This document shows positions 1 to 7,083 of a DNA stretch of 12,099 nt, in pieces. A program made the position numbers and the translations under genes. Under the pieces are notes generated by a model. The model had not been told where the DNA came from and did no database searches. It saw nothing but the letters and a program-made list of their open reading frames with translations. Numbering within the stretch: position 1 is the stretch's first letter; the number at the start of each line of letters is the position of its first letter. The DNA lies in the NCBI GenBank assembly GCA_019310865.1, contig JAFDDL010000056.1, positions 1 to 12,099 of the forward strand, given 5' to 3'. The DNA is from Deltaproteobacteria bacterium. Its GTDB lineage: Bacteria > Desulfobacterota > Desulfobacteria > Desulfobacterales > JAFDDL01.

Positions 1-506
1 TGGTGACCACGGTCATGAGTAATATGGGGCTAAAGGTTGCACTCGATGAAATGGGCATCGAGCATTTATCGGCGGATGTGGGGGATCGCCATGTTATGGA
101 AATGATGATCAACGAAGGCGCCAATCTCGGAGGCGAGGATTCGGGGCACATGATCTTTCTGGATCATCACACCACGGGAGACGGTCTGCTGGCAGCGCTT
201 CAGCTTCTGGGTGTCATGATAGAAACCGGCGATACGCTTTCAAAATTAAAAACAATCATGACCGTCTTTCCCCAGACCTTGATTAACGTGACGGTTTCTG
301 AAAAACCCCCCATATCGGAGGTCGCGGAAATTCAAAATGCCATTGAGACGGCAGAAAAGCAACTGGGTGATCGGGGGCGGGTTCTGGTACGGTACTCCGG
401 CACACAGCTCAAGTGCCGAGTCATGGTCGAAGGGCCCACGGTGCAGGAAACCCAGACAAGTTGCGAGTTGATCGCGGACGCGGTTCGGAAACGAATAGGA
501 AAGTGA
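1..506 (+). CDS. glmM: Phosphoglucosamine mutase, C-terminal part (5' end outside window)
   Basis: GlmM isomerises glucosamine-6-phosphate to glucosamine-1-phosphate in the cytosol, on the route to UDP-GlcNAc for peptidoglycan and LPS. Only the last ~168 codons are present; the frame is open to the left edge, so the catalytic phosphoserine and metal-binding domains lie upstream. Visible landmarks are the sugar-binding loop GGEDSGH (family form GGEQSGH), the TTGDGLLAALQL helix after it, and the C-terminal phosphate-binding loop RYSGTQLKCRVMVEG at 390-434. The usual form of this loop is RxSGTEPxxRVMVEG, so the normally conserved Glu-Pro is Gln-Leu here and Lys follows. Arg, Ser, Gly and Thr of the loop are kept, so I expect an active enzyme. 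The next gene converges on it and a terminator separates them. The glmM assignment rests on these two loops; another hexophosphate mutase is less likely. Confidence 0.9.
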   Translation, partial: VTTVMSNMGLKVALDEMGIEHLSADVGDRHVMEMMINEGANLGGEDSGHMIFLDHHTTGDGLLAALQLLGVMIETGDTLSKLKTIMTVFPQTLINVTVSEKPPISEVAEIQNAIETAEKQLGDRGRVLVRYSGTQLKCRVMVEGPTVQETQTSCELIADAVRKRIGK

Positions 507-570
507 TAAAAAGTGAGTTTATATATCTGAAAATATTGTAAAATTATACTTTACGTGTCTTAATAAATAT

Positions 571-607
571 CCCCACAACGTTGCATGGTTGTGGGGGTAT
601 TTTTTTT
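571..607. terminator. Bidirectional intrinsic terminator between glmM and the Bax inhibitor-1 gene
   Basis: A perfect 9-bp stem, CCCCACAAC (571-579) with GTTGTGGGG (588-596), encloses an 8-base loop. It is followed on the + strand by TAT and a run of eight T (600-607). On the - strand the stem is followed by an AT-rich ATATTTATT tract, weaker but usable. It sits 65 bases after the glmM stop and 4 bases beyond the stop of the opposing gene, as expected for a shared terminator of convergent genes. Confidence 0.9.
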
Positions 608-610
608 GAC

Positions 611-1315
611 TTAGTCCCGGCTGCCGCCGAATATACGAAGGAGCATGAGAAATAGATTGATGAAATCAAGATAGAGGGACAGCGCACCGAGAATGGCGCC
701 TTTGCGCACAACGGCGGCGGATACATCCGCCGGCTGGGTCATGGCCATGGTTTTGAGCTTTTGGGTGTCGTAGGCCGTCAAACCCACAAAAACCAATACG
801 CCGATATAGCTGATAATCATGGACAGACCGTAGCTGCCCACGAACATATTGACCACAGAGGCGATGATAATACCGATAAGGCCCATGATCATGAATCCGC
901 CCAGGGAGGTCAGGTCGCGTTTGGTGGTCATCCCGTAGACGCTGCAGGCGAAAAAGGTAGCGGCACAAATAAAAAATGTTGAGGTAATTGAAGATCTTGT
1001 ATATACGAGAAACACGAAAGACAGCGTGATGCCGTTCAAAGCCGCGTACAGGATAAACAAACCGGTGGCTGTCGAGGCCTGCATTTTGTTGATTCGGGCG
1101 CTGAGCGAAAATACGAGAACCAGTTCACCGATGATCAACCCGAACAGGAGCATGGGGTTTCCGTAAAACAGTCGAACGAGTGATTCGTTCTGGGATACGT
1201 AAAACGCTACGAGTCCGGTCAAGGCCAGTCCGGCGGCCATCCAGTTGTAAACGCTGCGTATGAAGGTATTGACACGAATCTGAACATCTGTACTGTAAAG
1301 TGGTTGGGTTTGCAT
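611..1315 (-). CDS. Bax inhibitor-1/YccA (TMBIM) family inner-membrane protein
   Basis: This 234-aa protein belongs to the Bax inhibitor-1/YccA family of small multi-pass membrane proteins. Bacterial relatives such as Bacillus YetJ act as pH-sensitive calcium leak channels; others (E. coli YccA) touch the FtsH protease. About seven hydrophobic segments are visible, near residues 24-42, 55-72, 84-104, 111-128, 139-159, 164-182 and 206-227. Family signatures are AYDTQKLK (181-188) and the C-terminal ALSLYLDFINLF (211-222) ending in a GGSRD tail. Asp183 and Asp217 match the aspartate pair that gates YetJ. The ATG start is supported by CGGAGA (1322-1327) upstream and by a sigma70-like promoter at 1351-1378. 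The gene is monocistronic and ends at the shared terminator with glmM. Family assignment is firm; the physiological role here is unknown. Confidence 0.92.
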   Translation of the reverse strand: MQTQPLYSTDVQIRVNTFIRSVYNWMAAGLALTGLVAFYVSQNESLVRLFYGNPMLLFGLIIGELVLVFSLSARINKMQASTATGLFILYAALNGITLSFVFLVYTRSSITSTFFICAATFFACSVYGMTTKRDLTSLGGFMIMGLIGIIIASVVNMFVGSYGLSMIISYIGVLVFVGLTAYDTQKLKTMAMTQPADVSAAVVRKGAILGALSLYLDFINLFLMLLRIFGGSRD

Positions 1316-1350
1316 TTGTTTTCTCCGTTGATAGTTGGTTGCCGCCAGCT

Positions 1351-1378
1351 AATATAACACAGACTGGGAAACAGTCAA
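1351..1378 (-). promoter_or_regulatory. Sigma70-like promoter of the Bax inhibitor-1 gene
   Basis: Read on the - strand, a TTGACT -35 box (1373-1378, 5/6 consensus) and a TATATT -10 box (1351-1356, 5/6) are separated by 16 bases. Transcription would start near 1344, giving a leader of about 29 bases that contains the ribosome binding site. The spacer and flank carry dyads. GACTG/CAGTC (1362-1366/1372-1376) is one. CTGGGAA/TTCCCAG (1364-1370/1390-1396, a perfect 7-bp inverted repeat 19 bases apart) is the other. These could be an operator. Confidence 0.6.
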
Positions 1379-1453
1379 TATGGGTGAAATTCCCAGACAG
1401 CTTTGGAAAACCTATTTTTGTAATTCAGATTGGATGATGTTGCTTTGACAGCC

Positions 1454-1714
1454 ATGAAACCTGAACAGATTTATCAGCATTTAAAGGAGCTTTCCGAAAA
1501 ACTGGGCATAACGGTTACGGAACAGAGTTTCAAGCAAGCGGGTGTGTCGGTAAAGAGTGGGTACTGCATCGTGAAGGATGAAAAGATGTTCATCATGGAT
1601 AAAAACATTTCCCAGTACCGGAAAAACCGGACGCTGGCCGCTTTTTTGCGTGAGCAGCCCCTGGATGAAATTTACGTGATTCCGGCGGTGAGGAAGCTGC
1701 TGGAAAAGAAATAA
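1454..1714 (+). CDS. Small conserved-type protein of unknown function
   Basis: I do not recognise a named function. From ATG 1454 the product is 86 aa, soluble, with no signal peptide or membrane segment. It has an N-terminal amphipathic helix (residues 4-17), a central SGYCIVKDEKMFIMDKN stretch (35-51) that looks like a beta hairpin with one Cys, and a basic C-terminal helix ending in KLLEKK. The general pattern resembles small uncharacterised proteins I recall from deltaproteobacteria and planctomycetes (LGI..., G-[YL]-C..., L..., [ED]-[ED]-I-Y-[VL]-x-P-A-[VL]-R); this is recollection, not a search. The frame is open further upstream to TTG 1430 (94 aa), but neither start has a clear ribosome binding site; I prefer the ATG because MKPEQIYQHLKEL gives a natural N-terminus. 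The gene lies 87 bases before xseA and may be cotranscribed with it. Confidence 0.7.
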   Translation: MKPEQIYQHLKELSEKLGITVTEQSFKQAGVSVKSGYCIVKDEKMFIMDKNISQYRKNRTLAAFLREQPLDEIYVIPAVRKLLEKK

Positions 1715-1801
1715 TATAAAGTTTACATAATATACCTTATCGGACCTTATGAGTCAACCTGGATTTTTTATGCCGCTACGATAAAATACGGTAAGAATTT
1801 A

Positions 1802-3133
1802 ATGACACCGGAACAGGAAATATACACCGTATCGAAACTGACGGATAATATTCAAGCATTGCTTGAGAAAAACTTTCCATTTATTTGGATTAGCGGCGAA
1901 ATTTCTAATTTTCGAATGCCAATATCCGGACATTGCTATTTTACATTAAAAGATAAACATGCCCAGATCAGCTCCGTGGTTTTCCGGGGCCGCCATCGAA
2001 AATTGAAATTCAACATCGAGGACGGCATTCGCATCACGGGCCTGGGACGCGTTAGCGTCTACAAACCACGGGGAACCTATCAGATCATTTTCGAATATCT
2101 GGAGCCTATGGGCGTGGGTGCACTCCAGTTTGCCTTTGAGCAGCTGAAAGCCAAATTGTCGGATGAAGGCCTTTTTAGCGATCACCACAAGAAACCACTT
2201 CCGATTTTGCCCCGTAAAATTGCCCTGATTACCTCACCCGCAGGCGCTGTCCTTCATGATTTTGTCAAGGTCGCAAGGCGTCGGTTTCCCAATCTACCCA
2301 TATGTGTCGTTCCGGTAAAGGTTCAGGGAGACGGTTCTGATGATGAGATCATTTCCGCACTTGAGCGGGTCAATCGTCAGGGAGACGCCGACGTTGTCGT
2401 TCTTGCCCGGGGTGGAGGTTCATTGGAAGACCTGCAGGCCTTTAACACGGAATCCCTGGCAAGGGCCATCTATTTATCAGAAACACCGGTTGTTTCAGCC
2501 GTGGGGCATGAAACCGATTTCACCATAGCCGATTTTGTGGCCGATTTGCGCGCACCAACTCCCTCCGCCGCTGCTGAATGGGTGGTCCCGGTAAAATCGG
2601 AATTGATGCTGCAACGCGAGCGTCTATTGCGGAGCCTTGTGGGTACCACACGCAGCGCATTTGAACAATTTTACAATCAAATCAATAATTTAACCCAAAA
2701 AATGGTGGATCCAAAAAAACGGATAGAAATGCTGAATCTGCGAATCGATGACATGGCAAACCGTTTGACCAGCATGGTGCAAAAGGATTTAAACCGCCGC
2801 CGAGAAAAAATGTCCTGGCGGATCCAGAGCTTATACGCCAACTCGCCGCAAGATACCGTCAAACGATGCCGAGAAGAAATTTACAATATTTCGGACAAAC
2901 TGCGCACTGGTACGCTTAAACAAATGGGAAACGCGACCCATCAGTTGAAATTAATATCTGCAATGCTCAATGGTTTGAGCCCGCTGGCAATACTCGACCG
3001 GGGATACAGCATCACTCGGACGATTAACGAAAAAGCGATTATTAGAGATCAATCGGATGCCAAACTCGGTCAAAGGCTTGAGATATTGCTATCCAAAGGG
3101 TCTCTGGAGGTAACGGTTCAAAAAAGAGGATAA
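1802..3133 (+). CDS. xseA: Exodeoxyribonuclease VII large subunit
   Basis: This is the catalytic large subunit of exonuclease VII, which degrades single-stranded DNA from both ends into acid-insoluble oligonucleotides and acts in repair and removal of toxic ssDNA. It is 443 aa, normal family length. An N-terminal OB fold (about 5-100, with ISGEISNFR at 30-38) is followed by the nuclease core with TSPAGAVLHDF (144-154), RGGGSLEDLQAFN (203-215) and SAVGHETDFTIADF (232-245), then LRAPTPSAAAE. The residues matching the essential E. coli set (D155, R205, H238, D241, from memory) are D153, R203, H236 and D239, so the enzyme should be active. Residues from about 265 to 400 are charged and helical, the long coiled coil that binds XseB copies. 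The ATG at 1802 has only a weak upstream purine stretch. It begins a tight five-gene operon; xseB starts 5 bases after its stop. Confidence 0.97.
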   Translation: MTPEQEIYTVSKLTDNIQALLEKNFPFIWISGEISNFRMPISGHCYFTLKDKHAQISSVVFRGRHRKLKFNIEDGIRITGLGRVSVYKPRGTYQIIFEYLEPMGVGALQFAFEQLKAKLSDEGLFSDHHKKPLPILPRKIALITSPAGAVLHDFVKVARRRFPNLPICVVPVKVQGDGSDDEIISALERVNRQGDADVVVLARGGGSLEDLQAFNTESLARAIYLSETPVVSAVGHETDFTIADFVADLRAPTPSAAAEWVVPVKSELMLQRERLLRSLVGTTRSAFEQFYNQINNLTQKMVDPKKRIEMLNLRIDDMANRLTSMVQKDLNRRREKMSWRIQSLYANSPQDTVKRCREEIYNISDKLRTGTLKQMGNATHQLKLISAMLNGLSPLAILDRGYSITRTINEKAIIRDQSDAKLGQRLEILLSKGSLEVTVQKRG

Positions 3134-3138
3134 GAGAT

Positions 3139-3390
3139 ATGGCCACACAAAGTTTTGAAAAAGCGTTAAAGCAGCTTGAGAAAATTGTGCAGGAACTGGA
3201 GTCTGGAGACTTGCCGCTGGAAAAAACCATTAAAAAGTTTGAAGAAGGTGTGGCATTATCCAAATTCTGTTCAAAGAAACTTGAAGAAACAGAGGCGAAA
3301 ATTTCGCAGTTGCTCCAGGACCACAATGGCGACATCCAGGAAGAGCCCTTTGATGAAGATTTTGGGGTGAATGACGACATTGAGGATTAA
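3139..3390 (+). CDS. xseB: Exodeoxyribonuclease VII small subunit
   Basis: This is the non-catalytic small subunit that binds as several copies along the XseA coiled coil and is needed for exonuclease VII activity and control. The 83-aa product matches the family pattern almost throughout: FEKALKQLEKIVQELESGDL (6-25), then LPLEKTIKKFEEGVALSKFC, forming two antiparallel helices, with an acidic, probably disordered tail (residues 67-83, rich in Asp and Glu). A GAGG at 3126-3129, inside the end of xseA, is 9 bases from the ATG and serves as the ribosome binding site. The position directly after xseA gives stoichiometric coexpression through coupled translation. Confidence 0.96.
   Translation: MATQSFEKALKQLEKIVQELESGDLPLEKTIKKFEEGVALSKFCSKKLEETEAKISQLLQDHNGDIQEEPFDEDFGVNDDIED
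3382..3385 (+). promoter_or_regulatory. Ribosome binding site that fixes the ispA start
   Basis: GAGG lies inside the last codons of xseB, 9 bases before ATG 3395. The ispA frame is also open from an ATG at 3371, but that start would overlap xseB by 20 bases, has no comparable site in front of it and adds eight residues that the family lacks. The 3395 start gives 299 aa, the size of E. coli IspA. Confidence 0.7.
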
Positions 3391-3394
3391 ATGG

Positions 3395-4294
3395 ATGGCT
3401 TTAGATTTAAGATCATATCTTAAACAAAAACAAATAATTATTAATGAAACCCTCAACTGGATTCTTAAAGAGAAAACCGTTCCGGGACGTCTCTCTGATG
3501 CAATGGTCCACGCGGTAATGGCCGGCGGAAAACGGCTGCGCCCCATTTTATGTATTGCCGCCGCTGTGGCAGTAGTAGATGGGGCAAGCGATGAATTGGT
3601 ATCGGTCGGATGTGCCATTGAGCTCATCCATACGTATTCGCTGATCCATGACGACCTACCGGCAATGGATGATGACGCGTTGCGAAGAGGGGTTCCAACC
3701 TGCCATGTCGCCTTCGATGAGGCCACCGCCATTTTGGCTGGAGACGGATTGTTGACCTTGGGCTTCGAGCTGCTGTCTAATCGTATAAAATCAACAACAG
3801 AAATTGCCGCCGATACATGGCTCGACATTTTAAATCTCATTTCCAAGGCTGCCGGGTGCCGCGGTATGGTGGAAGGGCAGATGCGAGATGTGATGGCGGA
3901 GGCAATGCCAGTGGACTTAACGGAGCTTGAATCGATTCAGCGGCTGAAAACCGGCGCGCTCATGGAAGCGTCGGTAAAAACCGGTGCCATGTTCGCTGGT
4001 GCGAGTGATGAAGAACGCAATGGCCTTCAGGAATATGCCATGCACATTGGCATGGCCTTCCAGGTTACAGACGACCTATTGAATGTGGAAGGCAACCCCA
4101 ATGTCATGGGTAAAGCGGCCGGAACAGACGTTCTTCATGAAAAAAGCACCTACCCTGCCCTAATCGGCCTGACGGCCTCCAAAAAACTGGCAAGAAATTT
4201 AATCGATAACGCCTTGCATGCATTGCATAAATTCGATAATAAAGCAGATCCGCTTCGGGCCATAGCACGGTATGTGATTGAGCGAAATAAATAA
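3395..4294 (+). CDS. ispA: Short-chain (farnesyl-type) polyprenyl diphosphate synthase
   Basis: This enzyme condenses IPP with DMAPP/GPP to farnesyl (possibly geranylgeranyl) diphosphate in the cytosol, feeding undecaprenyl phosphate, quinone tails and other isoprenoids. Of its 299 aa, the landmarks are GGKRLRP (44-50) for IPP binding, the first aspartate-rich motif DDLPAMD (86-92, with the two-residue insertion typical of bacterial enzymes), LRRG (97-100), the KTG loop (186-188) and the second aspartate motif DDLLN (226-230). The last motif is normally DDxxD, so its final Asp is Asn230 here; the two metal-binding Asp residues are kept. Tyr81 and Ser82 stand 5 and 4 residues before the first motif, as in E. 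coli IspA, which favours a C15 product, but product length cannot be settled by reading. It starts 4 bases after xseB and ends 3 bases before dxs, the previous pathway enzyme. Confidence 0.93.
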   Translation: MALDLRSYLKQKQIIINETLNWILKEKTVPGRLSDAMVHAVMAGGKRLRPILCIAAAVAVVDGASDELVSVGCAIELIHTYSLIHDDLPAMDDDALRRGVPTCHVAFDEATAILAGDGLLTLGFELLSNRIKSTTEIAADTWLDILNLISKAAGCRGMVEGQMRDVMAEAMPVDLTELESIQRLKTGALMEASVKTGAMFAGASDEERNGLQEYAMHIGMAFQVTDDLLNVEGNPNVMGKAAGTDVLHEKSTYPALIGLTASKKLARNLIDNALHALHKFDNKADPLRAIARYVIERNK

Positions 4295-4297
4295 CGG

Positions 4298-6205
4298 ATG
4301 AAATGGGAGACCGTGGAAAATATTTTAGATAAAATCAATTCTCCGAGAGACCTTAAAAAGATTGACCGCAAGGATCTGTCGATATTGGCAACCGAAATAC
4401 GGCGAATGATCGTGAATGTGGTGTCCGGGTCCGGTGGACACCTGGCATCGAGCCTTGGCGTGGTGGAACTGGCAATCGCCATTCATTACGTGTTTGACAC
4501 GCCGACGGATAAGGTCATCTGGGATGTGGGGCACCAGTCTTATGCCCACAAAATACTGACCGATCGAAAAGATCGATTTCACACATTGCGTCAATATAAA
4601 GGGATTTCCGGTTTTTCGCGCATGTCGGAAAGCCCTTACGATCCCTTTACCACCGGTCACAGCAGCACCTCCATTTCAGCGGGTCTGGGTATGGCCTGTG
4701 CCAAGCGGATCACCGGAGACACGGGAAAAGTGGTCGCTGTCATCGGCGATGGATCCATGACAGCTGGAATGGCCTATGAAGGTTTGAACCAGACCGGTGA
4801 TATCCACAAGGACATGATCGTTATTCTCAATGACAATGACATGTCAATTGCCAAAAACGTCGGCGCCCTATCCGCCTTTCTCAGCCGCACCCTTTCCAAA
4901 AAAAAGCTTCAGGATTTGCGAAAGGATTTTGGGGAATTTTTAAAATCCTTACCGGGAATTGGTGATGACGTTTACAATATCGCAAAACGCTCCGAGGAGT
5001 CCTTCAAGTCGTTTGTAACGCCGGGAATGCTTTTCGAGGCGTTCAATTTTGAGTATTTTGGTCCCATCAATGGGCATAATATCAACCATTTGATTGATAT
5101 ACTCAACAATATAAAATGTTTAAAAGAACCCGTTTTGCTACACATCACCACACAAAAAGGCAAAGGATACAAGCCTGCTGAAGAAAATCCCGTATACTTT
5201 CACGGTGTGGGATGTTTTGAAGTGGAAACCGGTATACGTGAGACGGATGCATGCGCCTTGCCCACCTATACGGAGGTGTTTGGCGATACCATGGTGAAGC
5301 TTGGGGAAAAAGATCCGCGGATTGTTGCGGTTACGGCTGCCATGCCGGAGGGTACCGGGCTGAGCCTGTTTGCCAAACGGTTTCCAGATCGTTTTTTCGA
5401 TGTGGGAATCGCCGAACAACATGGCGTTACTTTCGCCGCTGGACTTGCTGTCGAAGGTCTCAGGCCGGTGGTCGCCATCTATTCAACCTTTCTTCAGCGT
5501 GCTTACGATCAGCTGTTGCACGACGTTTGCCTGGAATCTCTGCCGGTGATATTTGCCATTGACCGCGGTGGAATTGTTGGAGCGGATGGCCCGACTCATC
5601 ACGGCTTGTTTGATTTGTCCTATCTTCGCAGCCTGCCGAATATGGTCATCATGGCACCCAAGGATGAAAATGAACTCTGCCGCATGCTTAAAACCGCCCT
5701 GAGTCATTCCGGACCCGTCGCAGTCCGATATCCCAGGGGCAGTGCCACGGGTGTGCCCATCGATGAGGATATCTCACCGATACCCATGGGAGCATCCGAA
5801 ATACTGACGGAAGGTGATGACCTGCTGATACTGGCCATTGGCCGATCGGTCCACGAAGCGCTGTCCGCCCGAGAGGTGCTTGCCAAAGACCACATCTTTG
5901 CCACCGTCGTCAACAGCCGATTTGTGAAACCGCTCGACCAACCTTTGCTCGATAGGCTTATCCGTAAAATCCCAAGGGTGATCACTGTGGAAGAAAACGT
6001 CCTGGCAGGTGGATTCGGTAGCGCTGTGGCAGAACATATCCTGGACCGGGGTTTACCCGATTGCCGACTGAAGCGTATCGGAATTACCGACACGTTCGTT
6101 CCACACGGTCCCCAAAAACAGCTTCGGTCCCTTTTTGAAATTGACGCCCTGGCCATCGTCAACGTCGCTCGACAACTGATGACGGAATCTCGATCCAAAC
6201 GCTAA
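4298..6205 (+). CDS. dxs: 1-deoxy-D-xylulose-5-phosphate synthase
   Basis: DXS condenses pyruvate and glyceraldehyde-3-phosphate, using thiamine diphosphate, to give DXP, the entry step of the MEP isoprenoid pathway. The 635-aa product is slightly longer than the E. coli protein. Visible in order are SGGHLASSLG (45-54) with the active-site His48, GHQSYAHKILTDR (78-90), TTGHSSTSISAGLGMA (118-133), the ThDP/Mg motif beginning GDGSMTAG (150-157) and closing NDNDMSI (178-184), and the transketolase pyrimidine domain with DVGIAEQH (368-375), whose Glu373 should activate the cofactor. DRGGIVGADGPTHHG and the C-terminal transketolase domain follow. No key residue appears missing. There is no strong ribosome binding site; the 3-base gap after ispA suggests translational coupling. 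Coexpression with ispA places supply of IPP and its first elongation in one transcript. Confidence 0.97.
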   Translation: MKWETVENILDKINSPRDLKKIDRKDLSILATEIRRMIVNVVSGSGGHLASSLGVVELAIAIHYVFDTPTDKVIWDVGHQSYAHKILTDRKDRFHTLRQYKGISGFSRMSESPYDPFTTGHSSTSISAGLGMACAKRITGDTGKVVAVIGDGSMTAGMAYEGLNQTGDIHKDMIVILNDNDMSIAKNVGALSAFLSRTLSKKKLQDLRKDFGEFLKSLPGIGDDVYNIAKRSEESFKSFVTPGMLFEAFNFEYFGPINGHNINHLIDILNNIKCLKEPVLLHITTQKGKGYKPAEENPVYFHGVGCFEVETGIRETDACALPTYTEVFGDTMVKLGEKDPRIVAVTAAMPEGTGLSLFAKRFPDRFFDVGIAEQHGVTFAAGLAVEGLRPVVAIYSTFLQRAYDQLLHDVCLESLPVIFAIDRGGIVGADGPTHHGLFDLSYLRSLPNMVIMAPKDENELCRMLKTALSHSGPVAVRYPRGSATGVPIDEDISPIPMGASEILTEGDDLLILAIGRSVHEALSAREVLAKDHIFATVVNSRFVKPLDQPLLDRLIRKIPRVITVEENVLAGGFGSAVAEHILDRGLPDCRLKRIGITDTFVPHGPQKQLRSLFEIDALAIVNVARQLMTESRSKR

Positions 6206-6206
6206 T

Positions 6207-6962
6207 ATGTCGCATGTAAAGATCAGACTTGATCGACTGCTGGTTGAAAAGGGGCTCATCCAGAGCCGTGATCGGGCCAAAGCCGTCATCATGGCCGGTA
6301 AGGTGCTAGTGAACCGGGTGCGCGTTGATAAACCGGGAACACTCATTTGCAGTCATGCCGAAATCACCTTAACAGGCGAAGACCACCCGTATGTCAGTCG
6401 CGGCGGATTGAAACTCGAAAAGGCGCTGGATGAGGTGAATTTTGATGTGCAGGGGCTTGAATGTCTGGATGTGGGTGCCTCGACAGGTGGTTTCACAGAC
6501 TGCCTGCTGCAGCATGGCGCACGCCTTGTCCATGCCGTGGATGTGGGATACGGACAGCTCGCCTGGAAGCTCAGACAGGATCCGAGAGTGCATGTCATTG
6601 AGCGCACCAATATTCGCAACATGCCGGATACCACCCTACCCTCCCCAGTGGATCTGGTTACGATTGATGTATCGTTTATATCCTTGAAAATTGTCGTGCC
6701 ATCGATCCTCCGGTTTTTAAAACCCACAGCGGCGATTTTCACATTGATCAAGCCGCAGTTTGAGGTGGGCAAGGGGCTGGTGGGCAAGGGCGGTGTGGTG
6801 CAAGATGCTTCCCTGCAAGAGGCGGTAATTTTGGAACTAACAACGTTTTTCACTCGCCTTTCCCTGGAATGCAAACAGGTAATCCCCTCCCCCATTACCG
6901 GCCCCAAAGGCAATCGAGAATTTATCGCCTACCTGGTTCGAAGTGAATGGGGTCCTCGTTAA
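6207..6962 (+). CDS. tlyA: TlyA family rRNA (cytidine-2'-O)-methyltransferase
   Basis: TlyA proteins transfer a methyl group from SAM to the 2'-OH of cytidines in 16S and/or 23S rRNA; the mycobacterial enzyme sets capreomycin sensitivity. The 251-aa product has an N-terminal S4 RNA-binding domain (about 6-65, RLDRLLVEKGLIQSRDRA), a short RGG-containing linker, then an FtsJ-like Rossmann methyltransferase with the SAM loop LDVGASTGGFTDCLL (87-101), DVSF (154-157) and IKPQFEVGK (181-189). The catalytic tetrad recalled for M. tuberculosis TlyA (K69, D154, K182, E238) falls on identical residue numbers here. Bacterial homologues were once called hemolysins; no toxin feature is visible. Its ATG is one base after the dxs stop, so it is the last gene of the operon. 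I saw no clear terminator behind it before the next gene. Confidence 0.93.
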   Translation: MSHVKIRLDRLLVEKGLIQSRDRAKAVIMAGKVLVNRVRVDKPGTLICSHAEITLTGEDHPYVSRGGLKLEKALDEVNFDVQGLECLDVGASTGGFTDCLLQHGARLVHAVDVGYGQLAWKLRQDPRVHVIERTNIRNMPDTTLPSPVDLVTIDVSFISLKIVVPSILRFLKPTAAIFTLIKPQFEVGKGLVGKGGVVQDASLQEAVILELTTFFTRLSLECKQVIPSPITGPKGNREFIAYLVRSEWGPR

Positions 6963-7070
6963 CATAAAAATACCTGGTTTTAATGCTTGATTTTTGGGGG
7001 GTAAATATATACATGTTAAATTTTTGTTCTAATCGAATGCGCTAATTTAGATAAATAAACAAGGTTCTTA

Positions 7071-7078
7071 GAGAGGAG
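7071..7078 (+). promoter_or_regulatory. Strong ribosome binding site of the EF-G paralogue
   Basis: GAGAGGAG lies 5 bases before ATG 7084. It is the best + strand Shine-Dalgarno sequence in the window, in contrast to the weak sites of dxs and tlyA. The AT-rich 121-base leader after tlyA suggests a separate promoter, but no convincing -35/-10 pair stands out. Confidence 0.7.
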
Positions 7079-7083
7079 TTTAA

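Noticed and set aside
1715..1801. Possible promoter for xseA (TAAAAT at 1782-1787)
   Set aside because: The -10 is fair but the best -35 at the right distance matches only 3 of 6 positions; transcription from upstream is equally possible.
3371..3394. Earlier ATG for ispA at 3371
   Set aside because: It would overlap xseB by 20 bases and lacks a ribosome binding site, while ATG 3395 has GAGG at good spacing and yields the standard family length.
3271..3846. 191-codon open frame on the - strand across xseB and ispA
   Set aside because: It lies antisense to two well-supported genes, is rich in Ser/Thr/Arg as shadow frames are, and resembles no family I know.
5704..6198. 164-codon open frame on the - strand inside dxs
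   Set aside because: It is a Ser/Arg-rich shadow of the conserved DXS C-terminal domain.
6353..6913. 186-codon open frame on the - strand inside tlyA
   Set aside because: TlyA is supported by its S4 domain and full catalytic tetrad; the antisense frame has biased composition and no ribosome binding site that I could see.
6963..7083. Possible promoters for the EF-G paralogue (TTGATT near 6987 with TATACA near 7008; TTGTTC near 7024 with TAGATA near 7048)
   Set aside because: Spacings of 15 and 18 with weak -10 boxes in AT-rich DNA; neither is convincing enough to list. I also saw no strong terminator hairpin for tlyA here.
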